Shown here in pieces: positions 44,901 through 55,315 of a stretch of DNA of 64,000 nucleotides. The first letter of the stretch is position 1, and every line of letters begins with the position of its first letter. A program made the translations under genes and the position numbers. Under the pieces are notes generated by a model that saw nothing but the letters and a program-made list of their open reading frames with translations, did no database searches and had not been told where the DNA came from. Origin of the DNA: Cyanophora paradoxa (Eukaryota > Glaucocystophyceae > Cyanophorales > Cyanophoraceae); assembly GCA_004431415.1 (NCBI GenBank), contig QPMI01000272.1, positions 1-64,000 of the forward strand. The letters run 5' to 3'.

Positions 44901-47211
44901 GGGCGGGCACCATCGCCGTCGACGCCGAGCGCTGGGGCATGCGCGTCGTCGAGGTCGCCCGGGCCCCGGCCTGCTCTCGAGCTCGCCACCGGCCTCGCTG
45001 ATCATCGGATCACGACACTCGGGCAGGTCCGAAGCATCGAGGGCGCAATCGCGGTGCGTGTGCAGATCGAGAGGAGACGCGTGAACCCCGGCCGGCGCCG
45101 GGGCCGGGGCGCGCAGGCGATCGTCTCGCGCGCATGCGCAGGCGGTGCGGGGGGAGGTGGGGGCGGGGCGGGGCGGCGACATCGGGGGCCTCCTCCTCTA
45201 CATGCCCTCCACCGTCCCCAAGGAGAAGACCGGCGACGCGGTGCGCCCGCTCGGGCCCCGCTGCTTTAATTTGATCCGACAGCGAAGAGCCCAATTTCGA
45301 ATTTGCTTGGAGACCCGGGCGTGATCGCGGGCGGGGCGGCGCCGGCCGCGCGCGTTCGCAGGTCGAGCTGCTCTGCGGGGAGCTCGAGCGGGCGAAGGGC
45401 CCCGGGGACCTCGCGCCGGCCCCCTTCATGCCCCTCCGCATCCACGTCCCCCTCGCCCCCTGTGCGCCCCGCCCCGGAGCTCGGGCCGGGCCCCGAGCGT
45501 GCTTTACAGGCTTCGGATTCTAATTTCGCACTAATGTTTAAAAGTTAGAGGTCTGATCATGAGCGGGGCGCAGGGGCGCGGCGGGAGAACGTGTACTCGC
45601 TGCGCCTCCCCATCGCCGAGCAAAACCTCCACGAGTGCGCCCGCCCGCTCCGCTCCGCGCCGCGAAACGCGAAACGCGACCCGATCGCGAGCGGCCGGCG
45701 CAGCTGCCTGGTGCAGGGGTTCCGGGCGCGGCGGGACGCGAGCGTGCCCCGCACCATCCCGACCGCGGCGGCGGGCAGCTGCAGCGAGGCCGAGGTGCGC
45801 GCGCGCGGGGCCGCTCCAGGCAGGCCTAGGGTCGCGATTGAGGGCCGACCGCGGTGCGTGCGCGCGGCTGGGGCCTGCGGGGGCAGATCATGCGGAGGGC
45901 GGACACCCTCGCCCCCGCCTTCGACGAGCTCGAAGAGCCGCTGCGCTCGGCCCTCTCCGGCTCCGCCGAGGCGGCCCCGCAGCCGTGCCTTCCGCGGCCG
46001 GCCCCGCACCCGCAGCCGGCGGACGCCGCCACGCGAGGGGAGCTCGAGCCGGCGGCGGCGGCGGCGGCGCGCGGGGCGCTCCGCATCCTCTTCGCGGAGG
46101 ACACGCCGGCGCGCCTGCCCGCCCTTCCCCTGCAGCCGGCCGCTGGCCCGCCCCCGCCCTCGCCGCGAAGTCACGATCGCGGGGCGCGCAGACGAACGCG
46201 AAGATCGTGATGGTGCAGCTGCGCAAGCTCGGCTACGCGCGCGTGACGCACGCGGGGGACGGGCTCGAGGCGCTGGAGGCGGCGCGCGCCGCCGAGGCCC
46301 GCGGCGAGCCCTTCCACGTCCTCCTCTCCGGTGCCCGCGGCCGAGCTCCAGCGAGCGTTCTCCAATTGCAAGCTTAAATAATATACACCAAGCCCATAGA
46401 TTGAGAGCGATGGCGCAGATCTGATGATGCCGCGGATGGACGGCCTTGAGTCGCTGCGACGGATGCGCGCCGAGCTGCCCCCGGCCTGCCTCCCCTACGC
46501 CGTCGTCATCTCCGGTGACCACTGATTTTCCTGATAAAAAATTCAAGTTTCCTGAGTGTCGCGGGCAGCGAATGTGGGGGCGGCGGACCGCGCCGAGTGC
46601 GCCGACGCCGGATTCGATGCGTTCCTCGCCGTGCGCTTCTCTCCCTCCCTCCCTCCCCCCCCCTCTTCCCCCCTCCCCCCCCTTCCCTCCCCCCCCTTCC
46701 CCCCCCCACTTCCCCGGGGACCCTCCTCCCCTTCTTCCTCCACTCAGCCCCCCAGCCCTCCACGTTACCCCCTTCTCCTCTTCCCCTCTTCCCCGGCTCC
46801 CCCCCCCTCTCCCCCCGCCCCCGCCCCGCCCTCCTCCCGGGACCCCTCCCTCCCTCCCCCCCCCCCCCCCCCCCCCCCCCTCCCGCCCCCTCCCTCGGCC
46901 GCCCGCCGGCGCCGACGCGAGGGCGCGCTGGTGAGCAGAAGCCGGTGCGGGGGTGGGACCTGGAGGGCGCCCTCGGGGTGGCGGCGGAGTGGCTCGCCGC
47001 CCGCGACCGCCGAGAGCCCGCAGCCGGCCACGGCGAGGAGCCGGCGAGCGGCCCCGAGAGGGCCGCAAGCTCGCAGACCGGGGGTACCCATGGCCAGGCG
47101 CGCCGAGCGGCCCCCGCCACGGCCCGCGGCGTCCATCTGGCCTCTGACCGTCGGACCTCGCGATTGCGCATGTGGGGCCGCGGCCTGGGCAGGCGTGCAT
47201 GCAAGAGATGA
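38908..47211 (+). CDS. Multi-GAF hybrid sensor histidine kinase with receiver domain
   Basis: A signalling kinase that autophosphorylates on His and passes phosphate to Asp. The start is ATG 38908 or 38965 (MDQRVVDVALRASALLGLSS). Repeated GAF-like stretches follow: LEETLEADRAFVLHI, WALAAVHSKEIGRAFTVADR, QLTLNEILCNVAGRARDLFQ, VIEKTASLLRDAYGADAVEI, WREPGRAFKPSELVLFEDVC. Then VITHEMRTPMQAVIGITDLL (HisKA; the phosphorylated His is in THE, about 43118), NLVGNSTKFSEEGRVIMEV (N box, across an intron), VTDTGAGIAEADQRRLF (G1 box, about 44200), GTGLGLFIS (G2, about 44400), and GGGMEVLSTPGTGSTF. A degenerate receiver-like stretch (GKTFIVAVDEPVWAGTIAV, about 44866) precedes a canonical receiver, LRILFAEDTPANTKIVMVQL (about 46080), with phospho-acceptor Asp in LLSDLMMPRMDG (split at 46331/46421) and the conserved Lys in KPVRGWDLE. 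No transmembrane segment was clear. Introns are longer and AT-richer than in other genes, and some GAF exon borders are unresolved. Confidence 0.85.
46634..46945 (+). repeat. Long polypyrimidine (C/T) intron in the kinase gene
   Basis: The last intron of the histidine kinase (GTGCGCTTCT to GAGCAG) is almost purely C and T on the coding strand, ending with about 20 consecutive C residues near 46858-46880. It is a low-complexity tract likely to be unstable in length and hard to sequence. Confidence 0.7.
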
Positions 47212-47765
47212 CGGAGGCGGAATCGTAGTCTTCGACGTCGACACCGATGTACTCAAGCTTGTCGACGGCCGCCGGGCGACTCGACGCCTTACTAAGCTGG
47301 CCTGTACATAATTGTGATCATGCATGCATCTGATCATGATCATGAGCGATCATGATCACGTATATATACATTATTCGATTCAATGACCTGTCTTGTATAA
47401 ATAATTGTGAGCAGCTCGCGATCGCGAATCGACATGTACACAACGTACGTACAGACTGCAGCTGTCATGATCACCAGCTGCAGTGCGCCCCCGTTGGCCA
47501 GATTCGAGCGAGCGAGGACTCGCCGAGGAGGCGGCTAGCCGCTGGGCGATGGCCATGGCCCATGGGAGACACGTGCACATCTTCATGACACTGTATATAG
47601 CTAGTACTTCCATTTCGAACTTGAGTTGACGTTCACATGATCATGAGGTCTAGATCTAGATCTAGCGTAGCCGAACGGGGATCCGGAGCGAGTCGACAGT
47701 CGACGTCTGCGTGTGCGCAGTTAGCTATAGCGAGCTCGCGCCGGGCGCCAAATATTTAATGCACA
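47212..47765. other. AT-rich intergenic region with GATC palindromes
   Basis: No gene is evident. Dense palindromes occur: GATCATGCATGCATCTGATC and TGATCATGATCATGA at about 47317-47360, AGATCTAGATCTAGATCT at about 47648-47665, and CAGCTG words. It probably contains the 3' UTR of the kinase and that of the possible minus-strand gene to the right. Confidence 0.45.
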
Positions 47766-48420
47766 TCATAATCGATAGGGAGAGCGGGCCCCCAGGGCGG
47801 CGGCGGCGGCAGGACCGAAGGTGCGGCCGAAGACGCACCTCTCGTCCTGGACTTTCGCGTGCGCATGCGCCGGGCTTTCGAGGAGCCTCCAGATTTCGAG
47901 AGCCTCCGGGCGTCGGCGCCCCACACGCGTACGCACAGACGTACGCGTCGACGGCGGCCGCGGGGGCAGCGGCGTCGGCGGCGAGACACCTACGGCTTCG
48001 TTGACGAGCGGGGCGAGCGGCCTGCCGGCGGCAATGTCCGCTAAGAGCTTCTGGCCCACCGCAAGCTCGCCCGCGAAGCGCGCCATCGCATCCTCGCGCA
48101 TCTGCCACATGCACATCAAGGGTTCCTCGGTCGCTGACACGACCACGAGGGGCTGCAGCTGCACACAACCATTAAACGAACGTCGAACGCGAGCGCGTAC
48201 GGGCCTCGAAGCGAAGGCCACGAACCTTGACGTCAGTGAGGCGGAAAGGGCAGACCTCGGGCGCAGAGTTGGTGCAAGCGTACGTACGCGTCGCCTCGCT
48301 CAAGCTCGCCGACATCGAAAGGGCCGTGCGGCGGCGGAACGAAGCCAGCTGCAGTCGACGTCCTTCGTCCAACAGAGGTCCTCCGGAGCAGCTCGTGCAC
48401 GTGGAACAGGAATGTTGCAA
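47766..48420 (-). CDS. Possible small gene, unknown function
   Basis: Minus-strand segments with protein-like composition: LSEATRTYACTNSAPEVCPF and DVKVRGLRFEARTRS (about 48320-48190), then LQPLVVVSATEEPLMCMWQM, REDAMARFAGELAVGQKLLA, and DIAAGRPLAPLVNEA up to a GTAGGTGTC donor (about 47996). A further piece KVQDERCVFGRTFG lies at about 47850. No family was recognised, no certain start was found, and joins are unproven. It is convergent with the kinase gene. Confidence 0.35.
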
Positions 48421-48941
48421 GCGGTCTCAGGCTAGCTATAGTCGTGAGATCGTCCTGGGGGCCTGCGGGCTGCGGGCGGCAAGTCGGCACGGAGGAGCTG
48501 CGGGCTACTCCTCGAATGCATCATGCGAGTGCGCGAGTGAAGGAGCCTCCGAATGTACAGTGAAGGCAGGTCTACCTACGTATCCCCCCCCCCCCCCCCC
48601 TGCAATTAGTGATCGGTCGCCCGCGATCGAGCTCTCCCTTGATCGATTGTCGCGCTTTCCCTTCACCCCTCCCTTGATCGAGCTCGCCCGCGGCCGGCCG
48701 CCGGGCCAGGCACGGGGCTCGAGTGATGCCTCAGGGCCTCGCGGCGGAGCCGTGCGGAGCCGTGCAGCGGAGGGACACGAACATGAGCATGAAATAACTG
48801 AATCATAGGCTAGCGCTAGCGCTCCGTCAGGTGCGCGCTAGCCAGATTGGAGCGAAGGCGTGCACGTGGGCGCGCGGGACCCGGCGGGGCTGGCGCTAGC
48901 GCTGCCAGGCTGGGCGGGCGAGCTCCGGATCCAGGCCTGCG
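48421..48941. other. Intergenic region
   Basis: About 520 bases with no convincing exon. It holds a C run (about 48588-48600), AT-containing GATCGA words (about 48605-48680) and a GCTAGCGCTAGCGCT tandem (about 48809-48823). It likely carries the 3' UTR of the NTF2-like gene and the promoter of the possible small gene. Confidence 0.4.
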
Positions 48942-50090
48942 CTAGGCGGCCTTGCGCGCGCGGGACTTTGCGGCGACGGCGCCGTAGCCGAGGAGGCCGG
49001 CGACGGGGGAGAGGAGGAGCGGGAGGACCCGCTTGTAGCCGAACGCGTACAGGTACCCTGCGTCGCGCGCGCCCGAACCGAATCAGAATCGGCCGAACGG
49101 ACGAGCTAGAGGGGTCCGGATGGGCCCGAAGGCGGGGGCACCGAGGAAGGGCACGGCGCCGAGCATGTCCTGGTACACGTAGCAGTCCTCCTGCCTCACG
49201 ACCTTTCCTGGGAGCGGGCGGCAGGCCGCGGGGTCAGGGGCAGGCCGCGGGGTCAGGGGCAGGTGGGAACCCAGGCGGGCCAAGACCTTGGTCGTTCAGA
49301 TCGATCTTCAAGATGATACGGACGGGGAAAGAGATGAACGGCAGCCCGCGCATGTAGTACCGCTGCGCATGCAGGACCCGGACACGACAATCAGCGCGGG
49401 TGTGCAAGAGGCCCAGCTGCAGGACGGCCGCAGTGCGGAGTCCTAGGCCTACGCGCCTGCTTCGTGTCGATAAAGAGACGGGCAGGGCTGCCTGGGGGCG
49501 ATCCAGCGACGTGCACGATGTCGACGTCAATGCGGGAGAAGATGCGCGGGAGCATGTAGAACTGGCGGCCCACGCCCGCGCGGCCCGACACTGCGGCGTA
49601 GGATACAGATCAGTGAAGTCGAGCGCATGGCAGCGAGGAGAACTCGTCACCGTTCATCCAAGGATCAGACCACAAGCATGACTCTGAAAGCGATGGAGTG
49701 GGAACGGCGTGAGAGAGGGCGTGATGGAATTGAGCGCGGAGAGGGCCAGACTTTGACGCGCACCATCGTAGTGTTTCTCAAAGACATGGCGCTGCTGGTT
49801 GACGTCGACCGTGTACGCGGCAACGAGGTGCCGGGCCAGCGCAACGAGTCTGCGAAGGAGCGAGCGCGCGGACTCGAGACGCTCGCGGGCGAGCGCATGC
49901 GGATCACGCACGCCTCATCGTACGCCATCGTATTGCCTCCGGCCGTCCGATCGCAGCAGCGAGTGGCGCCGAGTGACGGCGAGTGTGCCGGCCGGGGTAC
50001 CGTTGATCGATGCCAAGTTTCGTCTGGCTCTCCTTGTACGCAAGGAGGGCCTCGGCGGCGCTGCCGGGGTGGCTCGCGAGCTCGCCGTTG
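48942..50090 (-). CDS. NTF2/SnoaL-like small protein with C-terminal membrane helix
   Basis: Exons read on the minus strand: AAEALLAYKESQTKLGIDQR (about 50075-50005), LVALARHLVAAYTVDVNQQR and HVFEKHYD (about 49855-49772), VSGRAGVGRQFYMLPRIFSR with IDVDIVHVAG (about 49590-49505), RYYMRGLPFISFPVRIILKI with DLNDQ (about 49365-49287), GKVVRQEDCYVYQDMLGAVP with FLG (about 49210-49150), and GYLYAFGYKRVLPLLLSPVA ending KSRARKAA at 48942. The pattern (F-E-x-x-Y, then G-R-x-x..Q-F, hydrophobic strands, K-I-D-L-N-D-x-G-K-V-V-x-x-E-D) fits NTF2-like folds, a guess from pattern rather than a firm family match. A hydrophobic segment VLPLLLSPVAGLLGYGAVAA near the end could be a membrane anchor. The first exon and ATG were not found. 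The gene is divergent from LigA. Confidence 0.6.
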
Positions 50091-50200
50091 CGACCTAGAC
50101 TCGCGCAGCTGCGGCCGGCACGAGCGATCGGCTCACGTACGCGATCGCCCGCACGGCTGCCCGCCACGGCTCACGGACGTCACTGCAGCCCTATTCCAAC

Positions 50201-53200
50201 ATGCTCGAGTTTTCCTGGGGTCGAGGACGCGTCTGGTCCGCTTCGCCGCCGATCACGCTGGCTCACGGACGCCAGTCGTGGGCGTCGCTGCAGCGCCTCA
50301 CAGCGGTGCTTCCCCGCGTTGGTCCCGCATCTTTGGCTATTGCAGCTAACGCTGCATTCGCAGCAAGGGTCCGCCCGTCGACCGCGAAGCGAAAACAGGC
50401 AGGAGAATCGACGCCGTCGCCGCCCCTACCTCCTTCGCCCGCGCCCAGGCGCCGCGAGACGAAGCCTGCGGCCAAGGATGCGGCGAAAGCGGTCGCGGGC
50501 ACTTCGCTGAAGTCCGCGGCCGACGTCACGCGGGAGGACTACGCGTGGCTGTGCCGCGAGGTCTGGCGACACAACCGGTTGTACTACGACGAGGCGCGTC
50601 CCGAGATCAGCGACGCCGAGTTTGACAGGCAAGCGGGCGAGGCATCCGCTCGTTCCGCGCCGGAGCCGCCGCTGACGGGCGGCGGCGCAGCCTCCTGCGG
50701 ACGGTGGAGGATGTGGAGGGGCTGCACCCCGAGTGGGTCCTCCCGGACTCGCCGACGCAGCGCGTGGGGGAGCGCCCGACGCCGCGCCCGGGCTTCCGCA
50801 CCGTGCAGCACGAGTCGCCGATGCTCTCGCTCGCCAACACGTACTCCAAGGCGGAGCTGGAGGACTGGCTGGAGAGGCTGCGCAAGGGCCTGAGCGTGCC
50901 GGACGGGGAGCCCGACCCGAGCCTCTGCATCGAGCTGAAGGTGGACGGCGTCGCGATCTCGATCACGTACGAGCGCGGAGTCCTCGCGCGCGCCGTCACC
51001 CGCGGCGACGGTGCGCCCCCCGCGCCGCTCCGCGCTTCGATACGCGCTGAGCGTCCTGCAGGGTCCGTCGGGGACGACGTGACGGAGAACGCGCGGGCGA
51101 TCGCGGGGCTCCCGTGGCGCCTGGAGGGCGACCCGCCGGAGCGCCTGGAGGTCCGGGGCGAGGTCTACATGCCCGTCGCCGCCTTCGAGGCCCAGAACGA
51201 GGCGCGGCGGGCCGAGGGGCGGCCCGAGTGGGCCAACCCGCGCAACGCCGCCGCCGGCTCCCTCAAGCTCCTCGACCCCTCCCTCGTCGCCCCGTGCGCT
51301 CCCGGCCGCCGCCCCGCGTCGCTCCCTTGCGGCCCGCTCACGTGCCCGGTCGGCAGGCGCGGCCTGCGGGCGGTTCTCTACGCGATCGCGGGCGAGTCGG
51401 GGCGGGCGCCGCGGCGGCAGGCGGAGGCGCACGAGGCCATGGCGCGCTGGGGCCTCCCCACCCTCCCCGCCGACCTCACCCTCCCCGACTGCCACTCCCG
51501 GGACGAGGCGCGCCCCTCGCCGCCCCTTGCCGCCCCGCCCGCCGCTCACGCCGGCCGCCCCGCGCAGATGTGGGCGTGGATCGGGCGGGTGGAGGCGCGC
51601 CGCCCCTCGATCCCCTTCCTCATCGACGGCGTCGTTCTCAAGGTCCGCCGGCGCCCACCGCTGCGGGCGGGGGCCCATCGCGTCCCCGCCGACGGGACCG
51701 CCGGCGCAGGTGAACGACTCGGCGAAGCAGTCGGCGCTGGGCTCGACGGCCAAGCACCCGCGCTGGGCCATCGCCTACAAGTTCGCCCCCGCCGTCGCCC
51801 GCGCGCGGTGCGGGGACGCCCCCCTCCCGCAGCGAACGCGGGGCTCACGCCGGCGCGGCAGCGTGCAGGCGATCGTGGTGCAGGTGGGGCGCTCCGGGGT
51901 GCTGACCCCCGTGGCCGAGTTCGATCCGCCGGTGGCGCTCGCCGGCTCGGTGGTGCGGCGGGCCTCGCTGTACAACCTCGCGGAGATCGCCCGCCTGGAC
52001 GTCCGCGTCGGCGACGAGGTCCTCGTCGCCAAGGGCGGCGACGTCATTCCCAAGGTGGGCCCCCTCGAAAAGGAGGAGGAGGGGGACGCGCGCCTCAAGA
52101 GGGGGCCGCAGGTGCTGGAAGTCGTGGAGCAGCCGGGGGAGGCGCGGGGGCCGGCGTGGGAGCCCCCCTCGGAGTGCCCGTCGTGCGGCGGGCCCGTCCG
52201 CGTCGAGGCCCTCTCGCCGGGCAGCGCCCCGACCCTCCGCTGCGTCAGCGCCGTGCGCGCCCTCCCTCGCCTCCCACCGCGGAGCGCCCGCCCGCCCGCC
52301 CGGGCCGCTCACGGCGGGGCGCAGGGCCGGTGCGAGGGCCACCGGCTGCAGCGGCTCGCCTATGCGACGGCCCGCGACGCCCTCGACGTCCACGGCCTCT
52401 CCGCCGTGCGGGCCCCGCGGCCCTCTCCCTCCCTCCGCCTCGCAGCGCTGACCTCGGGGCGCGCAGGGCGTTCTGGCGAAGCTCGTCGAGGCCGGCCTCG
52501 TGGACCGCCTCCCCGACCTCTTCGCCCTCGACCGTGCGCGCCTGCCCCCGAGGGGCGCGCGCTGCCCCGCCTGAGAGCGGAGCAGCGGAGCGGCTGGCCG
52601 GGCTGCGCGGCCTCGGGCCCAAGTCGGCGGGGAAGCTCGCGGCGTCCCTGGAGCGCGCCCGGCGCTCGTGCGACCTCACCCGCCTCCTCATCGCCCTCGG
52701 TGCGGTCCCCGCCCCGATTAGCAGATTGGCGGCTCGGTCTGATGCCGCCGGGGCCCAGGCATCCCGCGCGTCGGGCGGCAGACGGCGGAGGCGCTGGCGG
52801 CGGCGCTCGTGCCCGGGCGGGCGGCGACGGCTCGCGAGGCGGCGCACTCGCTGACCCGGATGAGCCCCGCCGCGCTCACCGAGCTCGCCCTTTCCGTCCC
52901 CGGCATCGGCCCCGTGCGCTCTGCTCTCTCTCCTCCCGCTTGCGCCTCCGCGCCTCGCCCCCCGCCCCCCTCTCACGTGTGTGGGCGCAGCTGACGGCGG
53001 AGGGCCTCGTGACCTTCTTTGGCGCGAAGGAGAACCGCGGCGACCTGCGGGCCCTCCTCGAGGCTGGCTTCCTCTCCGAGGTGCGGGGGGGGGGGGGGGG
53101 TGGGGGGGGAGGGGGGGGGGGGCTAGGGGATACGTGGTTCTTTAGCGTTCATGGGGGCCGTGGCGCGGCCGGCCTCGCTCGGGGCTCGCCCCGAAGCGAC

Positions 53201-53841
53201 AGATGGCCGGGCCAGCGCGGCGCGGGGCGGGTCTTCCGTCCTTCGCCGCGTCCGCGCTAAGCCGCACCGTCCCCTAGAGCCCGATGCACATCATAGTACG
53301 CCGCGCCGCGTCCCATCGGCCGTGCGTCTCCATGGAGCACACATTCCACTTATTCCCTGCCCGTAGCGCAGAGGCCTAGCTAGCCTCGCCGCGCCTCTTA
53401 TCCCCAGGAGTCACAGCGGCGGGCATCTGACGCTGGCCCGGCAGGACACGGCACCCCGGGCGGCCGCGCCAGCCGCGCAGGAGGCGCCGGCGGGGGAGCT
53501 GCCGCTGGCGGGGCTGAAGGTGCTGGTGACGGGCCGCGTGCCCGGCCTGTCGCGGGCCGAGGCCCAGGGGCGGGTGCGCGAGCTGGGCGGGCAGCTCTCC
53601 TCCGGCGCGACTGTCACCCGCGGCGTCTCCCTGCTCGTGAGCGCTCCTCTGTGCGCTCCTCTTGGCTCCGCGTCTCACGCGACGGCGACAGGTGGTGGGC
53701 GAGGGCGCGGGCGCCGCGAAGCTCGAGAAGGCGGCCGAGCTCGGGACGCGCGTCCTCCCCGCTGAGGAGTTCGCCCGTCTTCGGCCCGGCGACAGGCTCC
53801 CCGCTTCCGAGGCCCCGCCGGCGCCCCCGGCCTCCTCCTGA
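50201..53841 (+). CDS. ligA: NAD+-dependent DNA ligase (LigA), intron-rich, probably organelle-targeted
   Basis: LigA seals DNA nicks using NAD+ and is normally bacterial. All expected domains appear in order: Ia (WLCREVWRHNRLYYDEARPE, ISDAEFD, NMN-binding Tyr/His/Asp), adenylation domain (catalytic Lys in CIELKVDGVAISITYERG, about 50938; GEVYMPVAAFEAQNEARR; WANPRNAAAGSLKLLD; FLIDGVVLK; STAKHPRWAIAYKFAP), OB fold (VGRSGVLTPVAEFDPPVALA; VAKGGDVIPKV), a four-Cys zinc finger (CPSCGGP, TLRC, GRCEG), helix-hairpin-helix repeats (LRGLGPKSAGKLAASLERAR; VPGIGP) and a BRCT domain (LAGLKVLVTGRVPGLSRAEA; stop 53839-53841). ATG 50201 begins an Arg/Ala-rich stretch with few acids, transit-peptide-like. 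About a dozen introns show it is resident in a eukaryotic nuclear genome. The intron at 50629-50690 is GC-AG. The last large intron holds a 193-bp repeat also found downstream. Confidence 0.93.
53153..53345 (+). repeat. 193-bp direct repeat, copy 1 (in LigA intron)
   Basis: This segment (GGGGGCCGTGGCGCGGCCGG to GGAGCACACATT) matches 54037-54229 over its full length with three mismatches by eye and no gaps. It sits in the LigA intron just before the BRCT exon, right after a G-run (53085-53122). Weaker similarity continues past the right end (TTATTC, CCCTGCCC, GAGGCCTAGCTA). Confidence 0.9.
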
Positions 53842-54036
53842 GGCCGCTGTACCATCACGCCCTTTCTCCTTTCTTGAACTTCGCGCGCTTTCTCGCATTG
53901 CTTTTTCGGATGTCTTGCTACACGCCCCTTGTACTTTACTATATGCATATGCAGAACTGTCTCCAAGGATTGCGCCATGCTTTTCTTTAGACGCCCGCCA
54001 GACTTCGACATTGAGCTCTTTCATTTGATCTTTTTG

Positions 54037-54229
54037 GGGGGCCGTGGCGCGGCCGGCCTCGCGCGGGGCTCGCCCCGAAGCGACAGATGGCCGGGCCAGC
54101 GCGGCGCGGGGCGGGTCTTCCGTCCTTCGCCGCGTCCGCGCTAAGCCGCACTGTCCCCTAGAGCCTGATGCACATCATAGTACGCCGCGCCGCGTCCCAT
54201 CGGCCGTGCGTCTCCATGGAGCACACATT
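54037..54229 (+). repeat. 193-bp direct repeat, copy 2 (upstream of rubredoxin-like gene)
   Basis: This is the second copy of the 53153-53345 segment, starting 195 bases after the LigA stop and ending 204 bases before the rubredoxin-like ATG. It probably lies in that gene's promoter or 5' UTR. No terminal inverted repeats or target duplications were seen, so a local duplication is as likely as a dispersed element. Confidence 0.9.
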
Positions 54230-54433
54230 TCCCTTCCCGAACTCACCCCTCGTAGAGCGTTATTCTTCCCCTGCCCCCGGAGGCCTAGCTATAGGCCCAG
54301 CTGGGAGAGCACAGGCACCGCCGCCGGACTCGTGGGGGCCCACGTGCACTGGGGGGGCGCTACACAGCGATCGGTAAAAGGGCAAACCGCTCCATCCCCC
54401 CTGGGGGGCAAGCCCGCGGTACATAATTCGGCC

Positions 54434-55315
54434 ATGGCGTTCGCAGCGCCCTGCTTCGCGGCGCGTCCGCAGGCGACGCCCAGCGTCCGGCAAGCGTCTA
54501 GCTCGCAGCTGCGCAGCCAGGAGCCCGAGCGGAGCCTGCTCAGCTCCCGTCAAAGCGGGCTCTTTGGCGCGAACCTGCGGCGGTTCGAGTCGAATGACAG
54601 CATCTCGTGGCATGCGGATGTCACTTGTATGGCCAAGCCGGCGCCGTCCTCCACTCCATCCACGTCGGCACCGGCTGCGGGGGTCCCCCCCGTGCCTCTC
54701 ATCGGCGCCGGCATTGCTATCGCTGCCGCTGCATTCTACGCGTACAAGAACTGGCCCGAGAGTGAGCACGTCCCCCATTTCCGCGCAGGCGATGCTCTAG
54801 AGCTTTCCCGGCGACGCTCACCAACCGCAGTCCAGGAGAAGATCAAGAAGGGCGAGCTCTTCAAGGCGGCCCCTCCTCCGGGCTCTGTCGATGAGGACGA
54901 CGACGGCGAGCCGAAGAAGGGCCCCGTGCTCTACAACTACGAGTGCACCAAGTGTGGCATGGTCATCTTCCCGGCGCCCCACGCGAAGATCTGGACCAAG
55001 GTCCGGGCGATCCCTGGAGATCCTTACCGTCCCCCGAGTGCATAGCTGACTGGCGTCCGATCCAGTTCATGGACGAAAAGACCGGCGAGCTCCGCGAGGA
55101 CTTCAAATGCACGAACCCGAAGTGCGGTGCGGGGCGTGAGTCTTTCGTGAAGAAGATACCGAAGAAGGTGCGCGCGCCTTTCCTCTTCCTCTTCCGGCGC
55201 TCACTTGCTGCTGCAGTTCGATCCGTCGCGCCCGCCGCCGCCGCCGCAACCCCGCGAGGCGCCCGCGGCTCCCCCGGCCGCCCCGACCACCGACGCTTCC
55301 GGCGAGTCTGCATAG
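54434..55315 (+). CDS. Rubredoxin-like plastid membrane protein
   Basis: Exon 1 from ATG 54434 starts MAFAAPCFAARPQATPSVRQ, a typical transit-peptide composition, and ends with a hydrophobic segment PLIGAGIAIAAAAFYAYKNW that could span a membrane. After an intron at 54760-54831 comes VQEKIKKGELFKAAPPPG, an acidic stretch, and LYNYECTKCGMVIFPA (first Cys pair). After an intron best read as 54998-55065 come FMDEKTGELREDFKCTNPKC and GAGRESFVKKIPKK (second Cys pair, C-x4-C). The last exon is Pro/Ala-rich and stops at 55313-55315. The two Cys pairs resemble rubredoxin iron sites; the second has four residues between the Cys instead of two, which is unusual. Related membrane-anchored rubredoxins occur in plastids; one is tied to photosystem II assembly. 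That role here is inference. Confidence 0.8.

Noticed and set aside
45557-47200. Minus-strand open frame of about 550 codons
   Set aside because: It is antisense to the receiver-domain exons of the kinase and to the polypyrimidine intron, and is Gly/Arg-rich without motifs.
53153-54229. The two direct repeats as long terminal repeats of a retrotransposon
   Set aside because: The DNA between them is the LigA BRCT exons and 3' end, with no reverse transcriptase, integrase, primer-binding site or target duplication.
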